A stretch of 64,000 nucleotides of DNA from DATAUK01 sp036268295 (GTDB lineage: Bacteria; Actinomycetota; Actinomycetes; JAFAQI01): positions 1 to 64,000 of the forward strand of contig DATAUK010000014.1 in NCBI GenBank assembly GCA_036268295.1, given 5' to 3'. This document shows positions 27,548 to 36,242 of the stretch, in pieces. The notes beneath the pieces are model-generated. The model saw only the letters and a list, made by a program, of their open reading frames with translations. It was not told the DNA's origin and ran no database searches. Numbering within the stretch: position 1 is the stretch's first letter; every line of letters begins with the position of its first letter. The position numbers were made by a program, and so were the translations under genes.

Positions 27548-27665
27548 AGGCTCGGGTCTGCACCGTACGAGGTTGATGTTGGCCGGAACCGGGCGTGATC
27601 TTCTACGGTTGAAGTGGCCATCTGATCAGACCGCGCGGAACGCGCCTTGGAAAGGGGAGCAGATC

Positions 27666-28079
27666 GTGCTGCTCGATGGGATCAACCACGTCGCGTGGAT
27701 CTCCACGGATGTCTCCCGCCTGGGACGGTTCTACGCCGAGGTGTTCGACGCTGACGTCGGTCCGACACGCACCCATGGTGACGACGGGAACGAGACGATG
27801 ACGGTCATCGGGATCGGTCCGCACACCGAACTGAACATTTTCGTGATCGCAGGCAACACCGAAGCCGAACGTCAAACACCCATGTGGGGTCGAGGGCGTA
27901 TCGATCACCTTGGTCTGCAGGCGGCCACACCCGAGGCGTTCGCCACGATCCGGCAACGGCTGATCGATCACGGGGCCAGCGATGGCAGCGTCAACAACTT
28001 CGGCCAGGTTCACAGCATCTTCTTCCGCGATCCCGACGGGCTCGAAGGAGAGGTCCTGATCGACACCACATCGACCTGA
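27666..28079 (+). CDS. VOC (glyoxalase/dioxygenase) superfamily protein
   Basis: A 137-residue VOC-fold protein: GINHVAWISTDVSRLGRFYA at the start and IDHLGLQAATPEAFATIRQR, then FFRDPDGLEGEVLID at the end, as in bleomycin-resistance/glyoxalase-type proteins. The likely metal ligands are H8, H80 and the final Glu. GTG 27666 is preceded by GGGGAG at spacing 6. The gene lies inside a 586-bp segment bounded by 18-bp inverted repeats next to transposase debris, so it looks like a cargo gene. Confidence 0.75.
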   Translation: MLLDGINHVAWISTDVSRLGRFYAEVFDADVGPTRTHGDDGNETMTVIGIGPHTELNIFVIAGNTEAERQTPMWGRGRIDHLGLQAATPEAFATIRQRLIDHGASDGSVNNFGQVHSIFFRDPDGLEGEVLIDTTST

Positions 28080-28097
28080 GATGCCCGCCACACACGC

Positions 28098-28115
28098 GTG
28101 CCGCTCAATAACTCC
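28098..28115. repeat. Repeat copy B (inverted)
   Basis: GTGCCGCTCAATAACTCC is the exact reverse complement of 27530-27547. It starts 18 bp after the VOC stop codon and closes the inverted-repeat-bounded segment. Confidence 0.7.
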
Positions 28116-28160
28116 ACATCGACCCTGACCCATATCGGTCTGCACCGTGTCAGCTGCCGT

Positions 28161-28182
28161 GCTCGGAGTTTTTGAGCGGCAC
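28161..28182. repeat. Repeat copy C (direct)
   Basis: GCTCGGAGTTTTTGAGCGGCAC matches 27526-27547 at 21 of 22 positions. A further 12-bp direct repeat, GGTCTGCACCGT, occurs at 27555-27566 and 28137-28148, near copies A and C. Confidence 0.65.
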
Positions 28183-28183
28183 A

Positions 28184-28213
28184 CGCGCGGCCGGCCGGCG
28201 CGCGGCCGGCCGG
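28184..28213. repeat. Two tandem copies of a 15-bp GC-only unit
   Basis: The unit CGCGCGGCCGGCCGG occupies 28184-28198 and 28199-28213, and a third copy begins (CGCGC) before the transposase remnant. Such pure-GC tandem repeats often arise by slippage at an insertion edge. Confidence 0.7.
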
Positions 28214-28753
28214 CGCGCACCCGGTGATCGCTGGTTCGTCGACGAGAGTTATCTCAAGGTCGCCCGGCGGGGGACGTATCTGTATCGATCGGTCGACCAG
28301 CACTGGTCAAATCGTCGACGTGCAGCTCAGCGCTCAGCGTGATCCCGCCGCGGCGCGACGCTTGTTCACCCGAGCCTTGCGAGCTGGCACTGTCCCGGTC
28401 GAGGTCCCCACCGACCGGGCACCGGTGTACCCGCGCATACTCGACGAGCTGATCCCCTCGGCGCCGCACACGGTCGAGCAGTACCCGAACAACCCGATCG
28501 AATGCGACCACGGAGGGCTCAAAGCCAGGCTCCAGCCGACGCGCGGACTCACACGACACCGCTGCGCACGCATCCTCGCCACTGGGCACGCCTTCGTGGC
28601 AGAACACCCGACCCGGCCACTACGAGATCGCCACACACCCACCCGAACACCACCGACTCGCGGCCGCCTTCACCGAAACCACGATCGTGATCTGACGCAG
28701 GGCTCGCCGCAGACCAGACTTGCCTGCGATCGATCAAACAACGCAACAGCACC
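28214..28753 (+). mobile_element. IS6-family insertion sequence remnant
   Basis: The transposase is broken over three frames. GDRWFVDESYLKVARRGTYL begins at 28223; an extra base near 28304 shifts to GQIVDVQLSAQRDPAAARRL and VPTDRAPVYPRILDEL, then NNPIECDHGGLKARL; near 28596 a second shift gives QNTRPGHYEIA, ending at TGA 28693-28695. All three DDE acidic residues can be read, but the N-terminal HTH is absent. GCAACAGCACC at 28743-28753 looks like the right terminal repeat (GGTGCTGTTGC inward). The left end is lost. Non-functional. Confidence 0.75.
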
Positions 28754-28815
28754 GTAGAGCACACAGCGGCACGGTCTCGATTCGAGACGGGTGAGGACGG
28801 TCCCGGCCCAGCTCA

Positions 28816-29682
28816 TCAACTCGACTCGGGTGTCACCATGGCGAGCCCGTCCGCGCCTGGCCGACCGTGCCCGTTTGGGTCACTGCTCTGAGGGGCGAAG
28901 TCGCCGCCCTGTCCGCCACCGCCGGCACTGTCGGCGGCGCCTCCAGCGATACCGGCACCGCTTCCGCAGCTGCCGGCCCCGCCCGACGCGCCCTCAGCCT
29001 CGACCAAGCCGAGCGCCGGCTGTGCCGCGGTCGCGGTGCCGCCGTCGGCTGTTTCGGTGTCGCAGCCATTAAACGAGGACGTGCCGCCCGAGCCGCCGTG
29101 CGCAATCAGGATCTGGGCCGGCGTGCCGGTTCCACCCGCGGCGTATCCCACTGTGCTGTCGGCACCCTGTACACCGCTGGCGGCGTAGCCCGCATACGTG
29201 AGCACGCCGCCTGCTCCAACGTCAAACGAGAGCACATCCCCAGGCGAGACATCCACGAGGGCATCGACCATGCCACCCTGACCGCCGCCGCCGCCGCTGG
29301 CGTAGCCATCACCGTCGCCACCGGACCCGCCGCCACCCCACAACCTGACTTCGACCTTGTGAACGCCAGCCGGAACCTTGTAAGCGTTCGTGCCGGCACC
29401 GAAGGTTGTCGGGATACCTGCGAACGAGCGGCACACCACCGCGCCAGTGGAGGACACTGAGGCGACGGCGCCAACCGCGCAGGTAGACGCGATACGCCGT
29501 TGGAGCTTGGTGGCAGACAGCCCGTCCAGATAGTTGGCGTTGAGATGCGGCACCAACGTCTTGTTGTTGCCCACCGTGAGCGGCGGCACCGAATGCTGCT
29601 TCGTTTTCAGCGCCAGCGCAGCACCAGTGCCCCTGTTGTGCAGCGTCGTGGTGTGTCCGGCCGAATTACTCTTCCCTAACAT
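28816..29682 (-). CDS. Glycine-rich surface-type protein, possibly N-truncated
   Basis: 288 residues from ATG 29682. The N-terminal part (LNANYLDGLSATKLQRR, then AVGAVASVSSTGAVVC) is typical of exported actinobacterial proteins that normally have a signal peptide and collagen-like region upstream. The C-terminal part is glycine-rich (VRLWGGGGSGG, GYASGGGGGQGG). No signal peptide is visible, and the open frame continues upstream into the comEC promoter without a good start, so the 5' end was probably lost in the rearrangement. Function unknown. Confidence 0.5.
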   Translation of the reverse strand: MLGKSNSAGHTTTLHNRGTGAALALKTKQHSVPPLTVGNNKTLVPHLNANYLDGLSATKLQRRIASTCAVGAVASVSSTGAVVCRSFAGIPTTFGAGTNAYKVPAGVHKVEVRLWGGGGSGGDGDGYASGGGGGQGGMVDALVDVSPGDVLSFDVGAGGVLTYAGYAASGVQGADSTVGYAAGGTGTPAQILIAHGGSGGTSSFNGCDTETADGGTATAAQPALGLVEAEGASGGAGSCGSGAGIAGGAADSAGGGGQGGDFAPQSSDPNGHGRPGADGLAMVTPESS

Positions 29683-29806
29683 GAACGTTCCACCCGTCGC
29701 CGCAGCGGCGCTCCCCCCAGGGCGACGAAGAGTGCCCTGTGGGTGTCCACAGTTGCCGGCACCGCTGTTGCTGTGCACAGTTTGAGTTGGCTCGCTCGCT
29801 GCGCGG

Positions 29807-29831
29807 CTGATCGGTTCGTAGCGTCCGGGCG
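29807..29831 (+). promoter_or_regulatory. Leaderless comEC promoter block
   Basis: CTGATCGGTTC (29807-29817), then TAGCGT (29819-29824), and ATG 7 nt later. It matches the block before comEA in sequence and spacing. Confidence 0.5.
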
Positions 29832-31349
29832 ATGGAGCCCCACGATCGACCGCGTCGGTTCGAACGCCGACTCCTCGCTCCAGCGATAGGTGCGTGGGGG
29901 GCAGCGGCCGGGTGCACGTTGCTGGCACCGCGGACAGCCGCGACGATCGCGATCCTTGGCTGCGTTGTCGCGCTGCTTTCCTGGCGATTGGCCGGGAACC
30001 TGCGGGTGGTCGTGGTCGTGGTCGGGGTCGTGGTGGGTGTGGGCGTCGGCGCGGCGAGTTCGGCCTGGCATGTGCATGCGTTGCGGGTCGGGCCGGTGCC
30101 GGCGCTCGCCGAACAGCAATCCGATGTTGAGGTCGTCGCGCGGCTGGTTCGAGATCCGGTTGCGGTCACCACCGCCGCGGGCTCACACCTGACCCTGACC
30201 GACGCGACGGTCACCTCGGTGTTGGACGGCACGTGGCGTTCGGCGAACTCGCCGATCCTGGTGCTGTCCTACGGCGCGGGCTGGATCGGCTTGCTGCCCG
30301 GCCAGCGGGTGGACGTGTCAGGGAAGTTGTCGCCGCCGCGCCGCGGTGATGATGTCGCTGCGGTGCTCGATGCCCGCGGTCCACCGACACCGATCGGCCG
30401 GCCGCCGTGGTGGCAGCGGTTCGCGGGCCGCGCCCGACTTGCGCTGCGGAGGGCGTGCAGCGGATTGCCGGCCGACGAGCGCGGGCTGTTGCCGGGTCTG
30501 GTGGACGGTGACGTGACCGCCGAGCCGGCGGCACTCACCACCGACATGCGGCTGACCGGTCTCACCCACCTTCAGGCGGTGAGCGGAGAGAACGTCAGCG
30601 TCGTGCTTGCCGTCACGATGGCGGTTGCCCGCAGCATCGGGCTTCGCCGGCGCTCCCGAGTGGTGGTCGCGTCGGTCGCGCTGCTCGGCTTCGTGATCCT
30701 TGCCCGCCCGTCGCCGAGCGTCCTTCGAGCCGCGGTCATGGGAGGGATCGTGCTGGGCGCGATGATGGCCGGCAGGCGGGTGGCCGCACTGCCGGTGTTG
30801 TCCGCCGCGGTGCTGGCGCTGGTCGCGGTCGATCCGTTTCTTGCCCGCTCGATCGGTTTCGTCCTGTCGGTCTGCGCGACGGCAGCGATTCTGCTTGTCG
30901 CGCCTTGCTGGACCCGGCGGTTGTCCCGTCATATGCCGGCGGCAGCCGCGGCGGCGATCGCCGTACCGGCGGCCGCCCAGCTGGCGTGCACGCCAGTGCT
31001 GATCTTGGCGTTCGGTCAGCTCACGCCCTATGCGATCCCGGCCAACCTGTTGGTGGCGCCTGCGGTCGTGCCTGCGACGGTCCTCGGCGTCGTATGCGCA
31101 GTGGTGGCGAGCGTTGCCGGCTCGGTGGCAGTGCCGATCGCCTGGCTCGGCGCGTGGCCGACGGCGGTCATCGCGGTGGTGGCGCGTGCTCTCGCCGGAC
31201 TGCCGGGAGCTGGCCTGCGATGGCCCGGCGGCGCGCCAACCGATCTCGCGGTGAGTGCGGTCGTGATTGCCGGCGTCACCATGCGCGCTCGCCGAGTCCG
31301 TCACCGACCGTCATCGGCGCGTGCGATCCTGTCCGCATGGCAGCGCTGA
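29832..31349 (+). CDS. comEC: Competence membrane channel ComEC
   Basis: 505 residues. N-terminal membrane helices and a DUF4131-like/OB region (VRDPVAVTTAAGSHLTLTDA, LLPGQRVDVSGKL) are followed by the Competence domain, with LTHLQAVSGENVSVVLAVTM and many further helices to the C-terminus. ComEC passes single-stranded DNA into the cell during transformation. It ends soon after the last helix, so the C-terminal metallo-beta-lactamase domain found in longer ComEC proteins is absent. It overlaps holA by 13 bp. A broken second copy lies at 26918. Confidence 0.9.
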   Translation: MEPHDRPRRFERRLLAPAIGAWGAAAGCTLLAPRTAATIAILGCVVALLSWRLAGNLRVVVVVVGVVVGVGVGAASSAWHVHALRVGPVPALAEQQSDVEVVARLVRDPVAVTTAAGSHLTLTDATVTSVLDGTWRSANSPILVLSYGAGWIGLLPGQRVDVSGKLSPPRRGDDVAAVLDARGPPTPIGRPPWWQRFAGRARLALRRACSGLPADERGLLPGLVDGDVTAEPAALTTDMRLTGLTHLQAVSGENVSVVLAVTMAVARSIGLRRRSRVVVASVALLGFVILARPSPSVLRAAVMGGIVLGAMMAGRRVAALPVLSAAVLALVAVDPFLARSIGFVLSVCATAAILLVAPCWTRRLSRHMPAAAAAAIAVPAAAQLACTPVLILAFGQLTPYAIPANLLVAPAVVPATVLGVVCAVVASVAGSVAVPIAWLGAWPTAVIAVVARALAGLPGAGLRWPGGAPTDLAVSAVVIAGVTMRARRVRHRPSSARAILSAWQR

Positions 31350-32305
31350 CCCTCATCGTTGGCGACGAGGAGCTGCTGGTCGCGCGAGCGGTTGCCCGCA
31401 GCCTTGCCGCAGCGGCGGGTGCCGACAGCACCGATGACGCGGTGCTGCCCAGCCTTCACGAGGTCGAGGCGGCCGAGTGCTCGGTCGCCTCGCTCGCCGA
31501 GATCCTCTCGCCCTCGCTGTTCGCCGAAGAACGGCTGGTCGTGCTGCGCAACGCCCAGGATGCCGACAAAGATCTCGTGGCTGCGCTGGTGTTGTTCGCC
31601 GAGGCGCCTGAACCTGGGGTCGCGATCACCGCGGTCCACGCAGGTGGCGTCAAGGGCAAGGCGGTGATCGAGGCGCTGAAAGCCGTCGGCGTTCAGCCAC
31701 ACGAGATCAGCCGGATCAAGACCGTGCGCGACCGGGAGCAGTTCGCGATCGACGAGGTGCGGGCCGCGGGTGGCACCCTCGACCGGGATGCGGCGGCCGA
31801 TCTGGTCGGAGCGATCGGCGGCGACCTTCGCGAGCTCGCGACCGCCTGCCAGCAGCTGGTCGCCGATGTCGGTGGCCAGCTCAGCGCCGATGACGTCGCT
31901 ACCTACTACCGAGGGCGCGCCGAGTCGACCGGTTTCGCTGTGGCCGATCGCGCTGTCGAAGGCGACCTGGCGGCCGCGCTCGAAACTTTGCGGTGGGCGT
32001 TCGCCACCGGGCTTGACCCGATCCTGGTGAGCAGCTCGCTCGCGGCCAACCTTCGCCTGATCGCGCAGGTCGGTGGCGCTGGGCCGGGCTCACCGGACTC
32101 GCTCGCCTCGAAGCTCAAGCTGCCGGCGTGGAAGATCCGCCGGGCGCAAGGCTGGCTGCGGCGCTGGCGGCCGGAAGCACTCGGCGACGCAGTGCGCGCG
32201 GTCGCGATCGCCGACGCCGACCTCAAGGGCGCCGCGGACGACGCGGCGTACGCCGTCGAGCGAGCGGTTCATCTCGTCGCCGCAGCCGCGAGCGCTGCCG
32301 CATGA
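31337..32305 (+). CDS. holA: DNA polymerase III subunit delta
   Basis: 322 residues starting at ATG 31337, inside the last codons of comEC. The N-terminal AAA+-like domain contains LTLIVGDEELLVARAVARSL, then FAEERLVVLRNAQ, and the C-terminal collar-like domain contains ADRAVEGDLAAALETLRWAF and KLPAWKIRRAQGWLRRW. The delta subunit opens the sliding clamp in the clamp-loader complex. comEC-holA-rpsT is a conserved actinobacterial order. Confidence 0.92.
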   Translation: MAALTLIVGDEELLVARAVARSLAAAAGADSTDDAVLPSLHEVEAAECSVASLAEILSPSLFAEERLVVLRNAQDADKDLVAALVLFAEAPEPGVAITAVHAGGVKGKAVIEALKAVGVQPHEISRIKTVRDREQFAIDEVRAAGGTLDRDAAADLVGAIGGDLRELATACQQLVADVGGQLSADDVATYYRGRAESTGFAVADRAVEGDLAAALETLRWAFATGLDPILVSSSLAANLRLIAQVGGAGPGSPDSLASKLKLPAWKIRRAQGWLRRWRPEALGDAVRAVAIADADLKGAADDAAYAVERAVHLVAAAASAAA

Positions 32306-32772
32306 CGGGAGCAGCAGATCCGCAACCGCCGCTGAAGCTGCGGTCCCGCCGGCGATCGCGGCGACCGGCTCACGGGCTCGACGAGCCGATCGTCAAGCTG
32401 CCGTCCCCGGCCGTGACCGGGCGACCGGTGCCGGTCCCCGCACCGGAATCAGAACCGGCGCCGGAGCCGCAGCCGGTGTCGATCGAAGCCTCGCCGGCCG
32501 CGCCGCCCGCTGAGCCGGTTGCGGCTGAGCGGGTTCGCAAGGCGCCGCTTTACTGGCGAGTGCTGAGACTGCGCCACGTGCATCCCAACGGTTGGCAGCG
32601 CGCGCTGCTGCTCGAGGGGGTGTTCGTCGTCGCGGTGGTGCTGGTCCTGGCCGGCAACGCCAGCGCTTGGACCTTACTGGTGCTTCCGGTCGTGGCCGCG
32701 GTCGTCGTCAAGGCCAACGACCTGATCGCCGGGGGACTGAAAAGCCCGCCGCAGCGCAGCGATAAGAGCTAG
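32302..32772 (+). CDS. Small Pro-rich membrane protein
   Basis: 156 residues, coupled to holA by an ATGA overlap. Residues 1-85 are basic then Pro/Glu-rich and probably disordered (VPVPAPESEPAPEPQP). Residues about 105-145 form two hydrophobic helices (LLLEGVFVVAVVLVLAG, WTLLVLPVVAAVVV). Its stop overlaps that of the convergent rpsT. No family was recognised. Confidence 0.65.
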   Translation: MTGAADPQPPLKLRSRRRSRRPAHGLDEPIVKLPSPAVTGRPVPVPAPESEPAPEPQPVSIEASPAAPPAEPVAAERVRKAPLYWRVLRLRHVHPNGWQRALLLEGVFVVAVVLVLAGNASAWTLLVLPVVAAVVVKANDLIAGGLKSPPQRSDKS

Positions 32773-33029
32773 AGCGAGTTGGCGCGGTGCGCCATCGCCG
32801 CCTTGCGGTTCGCGGCCTGGTTGGCGTGAACGACGCCCTTGCTGGCCGCCTTGTCGAGCAGTCTCGAGGCGCTGCGCATCGCGGTGGTGGCAGCGGCGGC
32901 GTCGCCGGAGTCGGCGGCCTCGCGGAATCGGCGTACCGCGGTCTTCAGCTCGGACTTGACGTCCTTGTTACGCAGCCGAAGTCGGTCGTTCTGGCGATTG
33001 CGCTTGATCTGCGACTTGATGTTGGCCAC
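32769..33029 (-). CDS. rpsT: 30S ribosomal protein S20
   Basis: 86 residues, full length, with the typical basic start MANIKSQIKRNRQNDRLRLR and the C-terminal KGVVHANQAANRKAAMA. It binds 16S rRNA in the small subunit. GTG start with GAGG upstream on the minus strand. It is divergent from lepA and convergent with the small membrane protein, which is the conserved holA-rpsT-lepA arrangement. Confidence 0.97.
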   Translation of the reverse strand: MANIKSQIKRNRQNDRLRLRNKDVKSELKTAVRRFREAADSGDAAAATTAMRSASRLLDKAASKGVVHANQAANRKAAMAHRANSL

Positions 33030-33125
33030 GCGGGAGCTACCTCGATCGATCGATTGGATTGGACTGCGCCCAAAAGGTTAGCAGTCGGCGGGTGTCCGCG
33101 ACCAACCCCCGAGACCGCCGCCGTC

Positions 33126-34982
33126 GTGACACCATGGAATGTGGCCACCGACGTCGAGCGCGGGGATTCCGCGCGGACCGACCCGTCGCGGATCCGCAAC
33201 TTCTGCATCATCGCCCACATCGACCACGGCAAGTCGACGCTCGCCGACCGGATGCTGGAGTTCACCGGCATCGTCGACGGCCGCAACATGCGCGCGCAGT
33301 ACCTCGACAAGATGGATATCGAGCGGGAGCGCGGGATCACCATCAAGGCGCAGAACGTCCGGCTGCCTTGGACCGTCGACGGCGACGACTACGTGCTGCA
33401 CCTGATCGACACCCCCGGCCACGTCGACTTCTCTTACGAGGTCAGTCGCAGCCTGGCCGCCTGCGAGGGCGCGATCCTGCTGGTCGACGCCGCGCAGGGC
33501 ATCGAGGCCCAGACCCTCGCCAACCTCTACCTCGCAATCGACAACGACCTCACGATCATCCCGGTGCTCAACAAGATCGACCTTCCCGCCGCACAACCCG
33601 ACAAGTACGCCGAGGAGATCTCACGGATCATCGGCTGCCGAGCCGATGAGGTGCTTCGGGTCAGCGCCAAGACCGGTGACGGCGTACGCGATCTCCTCAA
33701 CGAGGTGGTCCGGCAGGTGCCGGCGCCGACCGGCGATCCTGACGCGCCGGCCCGCGCCCTGATCTTCGACTCGGTCTACGACATCTACCGCGGCGTCATC
33801 AGCTATGTCCGGGTCTTCGACGGCCGGCTCACGACCCGCGACCGCTGCCTGATGATGTCGACCGGCGCCACCCACGAGACCCTCGAGGTCGGCGTCGCCG
33901 CGCCCGATCCGACCCCGACCGCGAGCCTCGGTGTCGGCGAGGTCGGCTACGTCATCTCCGGGGTGAAGAACGTCAGCCAGGCCCGGGTCGGTGACACGAT
34001 CACCAGCGCCAACCGGCCGGCGAAAGAGTCGCTGGGTGGCTATCGGCACCCAAAGCCGATGGTCTACTCCGGGCTCTATCCGATCGACGGCAGCGACTAC
34101 CCGATCCTGCGCGACGCGCTCGACAAGCTTCAGCTCAACGACGCGTCGCTGATCTACGAGCCGGAGTCCTCGACCGCGCTCGGGTTCGGTTTCCGCTGCG
34201 GCTTTCTCGGACTGCTGCACCTTGAGATCGTCCGCGAGCGCCTCGAGCGGGAGTTCGACCTGGCCCTGATCTCGACTGCACCGAACGTCGTCTATCGCGT
34301 CGACCTCGACGACGGCGGCGAGGTCACCGTCACGAATCCGGCCGACTGGCCGACTGGCCGGGTCGGCGAGATCTTCGAGCCCGTCGTCGACGCGATGATC
34401 CTGCTGCCGAGCGATTATGTCGGCGCGGTCATGGATCTGTGCCAGACCCGGCGCGGCGCGCTGCGCGGGATGGAGTACCTCTCCGAGGAGCGGGTCGAGC
34501 TCAAATACACGTTGCCGCTCGCCGAGATCATCTTCGACTTCTTCGACCAGCTGAAGTCGCGGACCCGCGGCTACGCCAGCCTCGACTACGAGCCGGCCGG
34601 CGAGCAGGAGTCCGACCTGGTGAAGGTCGACATCCTGCTGCAGGGCGAGCCGGTCGACGCGTTCAGCGCGATCGTGCACCGGGACAAGGCCTACGCCTAC
34701 GGCACGTTGATGGCCTCCAAGCTGCGCCAGCTCATCCCACGCCAGCAGTTCGAGGTGCCGATCCAGGCCGCGATCGGCACCCGGGTGATCGCCCGGGAGA
34801 ACATCCGCGCGATGCGCAAGGACGTCCTCGCCAAGTGCTATGGCGGTGACATCACCCGAAAGCGCAAGCTGCTGGAGAAGCAGAAGGAAGGCAAGCGGCG
34901 GATGAAGATGGTCGGCCGCGTCGAGGTGCCGCAGGAGGCATTCATCGCCGCGCTGTCGACCAACGAGCCCGCAAAATCCTGA
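33126..34982 (+). CDS. lepA: Elongation factor 4 (LepA)
   Basis: About 618 residues. The GTPase domain has the P-loop AHIDHGKSTLADRM, the switch block ERERGITIKAQ, DTPGHVDFSYEVSRSLAACEG and NKID; the LepA-specific C-terminus contains RRGALRGMEYL and KCYGGDITRKRKLLEKQKEGK. It acts on the ribosome as a back-translocase. GTG 33126 is taken as start; GTG 33141 is equally possible. Conserved neighbour of hemW in actinobacteria; here two genes lie between them. Confidence 0.95.
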   Translation: MTPWNVATDVERGDSARTDPSRIRNFCIIAHIDHGKSTLADRMLEFTGIVDGRNMRAQYLDKMDIERERGITIKAQNVRLPWTVDGDDYVLHLIDTPGHVDFSYEVSRSLAACEGAILLVDAAQGIEAQTLANLYLAIDNDLTIIPVLNKIDLPAAQPDKYAEEISRIIGCRADEVLRVSAKTGDGVRDLLNEVVRQVPAPTGDPDAPARALIFDSVYDIYRGVISYVRVFDGRLTTRDRCLMMSTGATHETLEVGVAAPDPTPTASLGVGEVGYVISGVKNVSQARVGDTITSANRPAKESLGGYRHPKPMVYSGLYPIDGSDYPILRDALDKLQLNDASLIYEPESSTALGFGFRCGFLGLLHLEIVRERLEREFDLALISTAPNVVYRVDLDDGGEVTVTNPADWPTGRVGEIFEPVVDAMILLPSDYVGAVMDLCQTRRGALRGMEYLSEERVELKYTLPLAEIIFDFFDQLKSRTRGYASLDYEPAGEQESDLVKVDILLQGEPVDAFSAIVHRDKAYAYGTLMASKLRQLIPRQQFEVPIQAAIGTRVIARENIRAMRKDVLAKCYGGDITRKRKLLEKQKEGKRRMKMVGRVEVPQEAFIAALSTNEPAKS

Positions 34983-35007
34983 TTGCGGTCACTCATAAAG
35001 TGAGGGT

Positions 35008-36231
35008 GTGCCTGGCTCCAGCTTGCTTCCTGCGCCAGGAGCTCCCCGGGTCCTCGCGGTAGCGACACTCGTCAACACCCTCGGCAACGGCCTGTTCTAC
35101 ACCGTCTCTGCGCTGTTCCTGACCCGCTCGGTCGGCCTCTCGGTGCGGCAGGTCGGGGTCGGGCTGACTATCGCCGGCGTCGTCGGGCTGTTCGCAAACG
35201 TGCCGGCCGGCCGGATCGCCGAGATTACCGGGCCGCGCGAGGTGCTGGTCGCCACCCAGATCCTGGCCGGCGGATTCATGGCGGCCTATGCGTTCGTGCA
35301 CTCGTTCTGGTTCTTCGTCGTGATCGCCTGCGGCGAGCTGGCCTCGACGAACGCGTCCCAGGCGGTGCGCAACGGGCTGATCGCGACAGCGGTCGCCGGC
35401 GAGGACCGAGTCAGGACCAGGGCATTCCTGCGCTCGGTCACCAACCTCGGGATCGGGCTCGGCTCGGCGCTCGCGGCGGTCGCGCTTCACGCCGACACCC
35501 GTACGGCGTACGTCACGCTGATTGTCGCGGACGCGGTGAGCTTCGGTGTCACCGCGCTGGTCGTGATGCGACTGCCGCACGTCCCGCCGCTGCCGCGCGA
35601 GGTCGGTGACGGGCCGCGACTGGTCGCGATCCGCGACCGGCCGTACTTGTCGCTGGTCGGGATGAACTCGTTGATGTGCATCCACAACGGACTGATCGAG
35701 ATCGCCGTACCGCTGTGGATCGTGCGGCATACCGCCGCGCCGCGCTCGGTGGTCGCGGTGATCTTCATCCTCAACACCGCGATGTGCGTGCTGTTCCAGA
35801 TCCGGGCCAGCCGCGGCGTCGATGACATCGCGTCGTCGGCGCGGGCGCTGCGCCGGTGCGGCGCTCTGCTGTTCGTGGCCTGTTTGCTCTACGGGCTGGC
35901 CGGCGGCCGCTCGCGTGATATCGCGATCGTGCTTTTGCTGGTTGCCGAGTTCGTGCACGTGATCGGTGAGCTGCTTCAGGCGGCGGGCTCGTGGGGCTAC
36001 GGCTACGGACTGGCGCCCGAGCAGCTGCAGGGTCAGTACCAGGGCTTGTTCAGCATGAGCTACGGCGTTTCGAGCATGTTGGCGCCGATCATCGTGACGA
36101 CTCTGGTCGTCGGAGGCGGTTTGCCCGGCTGGTTGCTGATCGGCGCAATGTTCCTGGTGGTCGGGTTCGCGATGGGCCCGGTCGGGCGCTGGGCGGAGGC
36201 GAATCGACCTGCCTTGGGCGCAGTCGTGTAA
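35008..36231 (+). CDS. MFS transporter
   Basis: A 407-residue major facilitator with about 12 helices; the loop after helix 2 reads NVPAGRIAEITGPREVLV. TAAAGT (34996-35001) sits 6 nt before GTG 35008, so the gene has its own leaderless promoter directly after lepA. The substrate is unknown. Together with adk it separates lepA from hemW. Confidence 0.82.
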   Translation: MPGSSLLPAPGAPRVLAVATLVNTLGNGLFYTVSALFLTRSVGLSVRQVGVGLTIAGVVGLFANVPAGRIAEITGPREVLVATQILAGGFMAAYAFVHSFWFFVVIACGELASTNASQAVRNGLIATAVAGEDRVRTRAFLRSVTNLGIGLGSALAAVALHADTRTAYVTLIVADAVSFGVTALVVMRLPHVPPLPREVGDGPRLVAIRDRPYLSLVGMNSLMCIHNGLIEIAVPLWIVRHTAAPRSVVAVIFILNTAMCVLFQIRASRGVDDIASSARALRRCGALLFVACLLYGLAGGRSRDIAIVLLLVAEFVHVIGELLQAAGSWGYGYGLAPEQLQGQYQGLFSMSYGVSSMLAPIIVTTLVVGGGLPGWLLIGAMFLVVGFAMGPVGRWAEANRPALGAVV

Positions 36232-36242
36232 GGCTTGTGATC

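Noticed and set aside
28224..28757. An intact 177-residue protein in the IS region
   Set aside because: Only its middle part matches a transposase; the first codons and the tail are out of the transposase frame, so it is a by-product of frameshifts.
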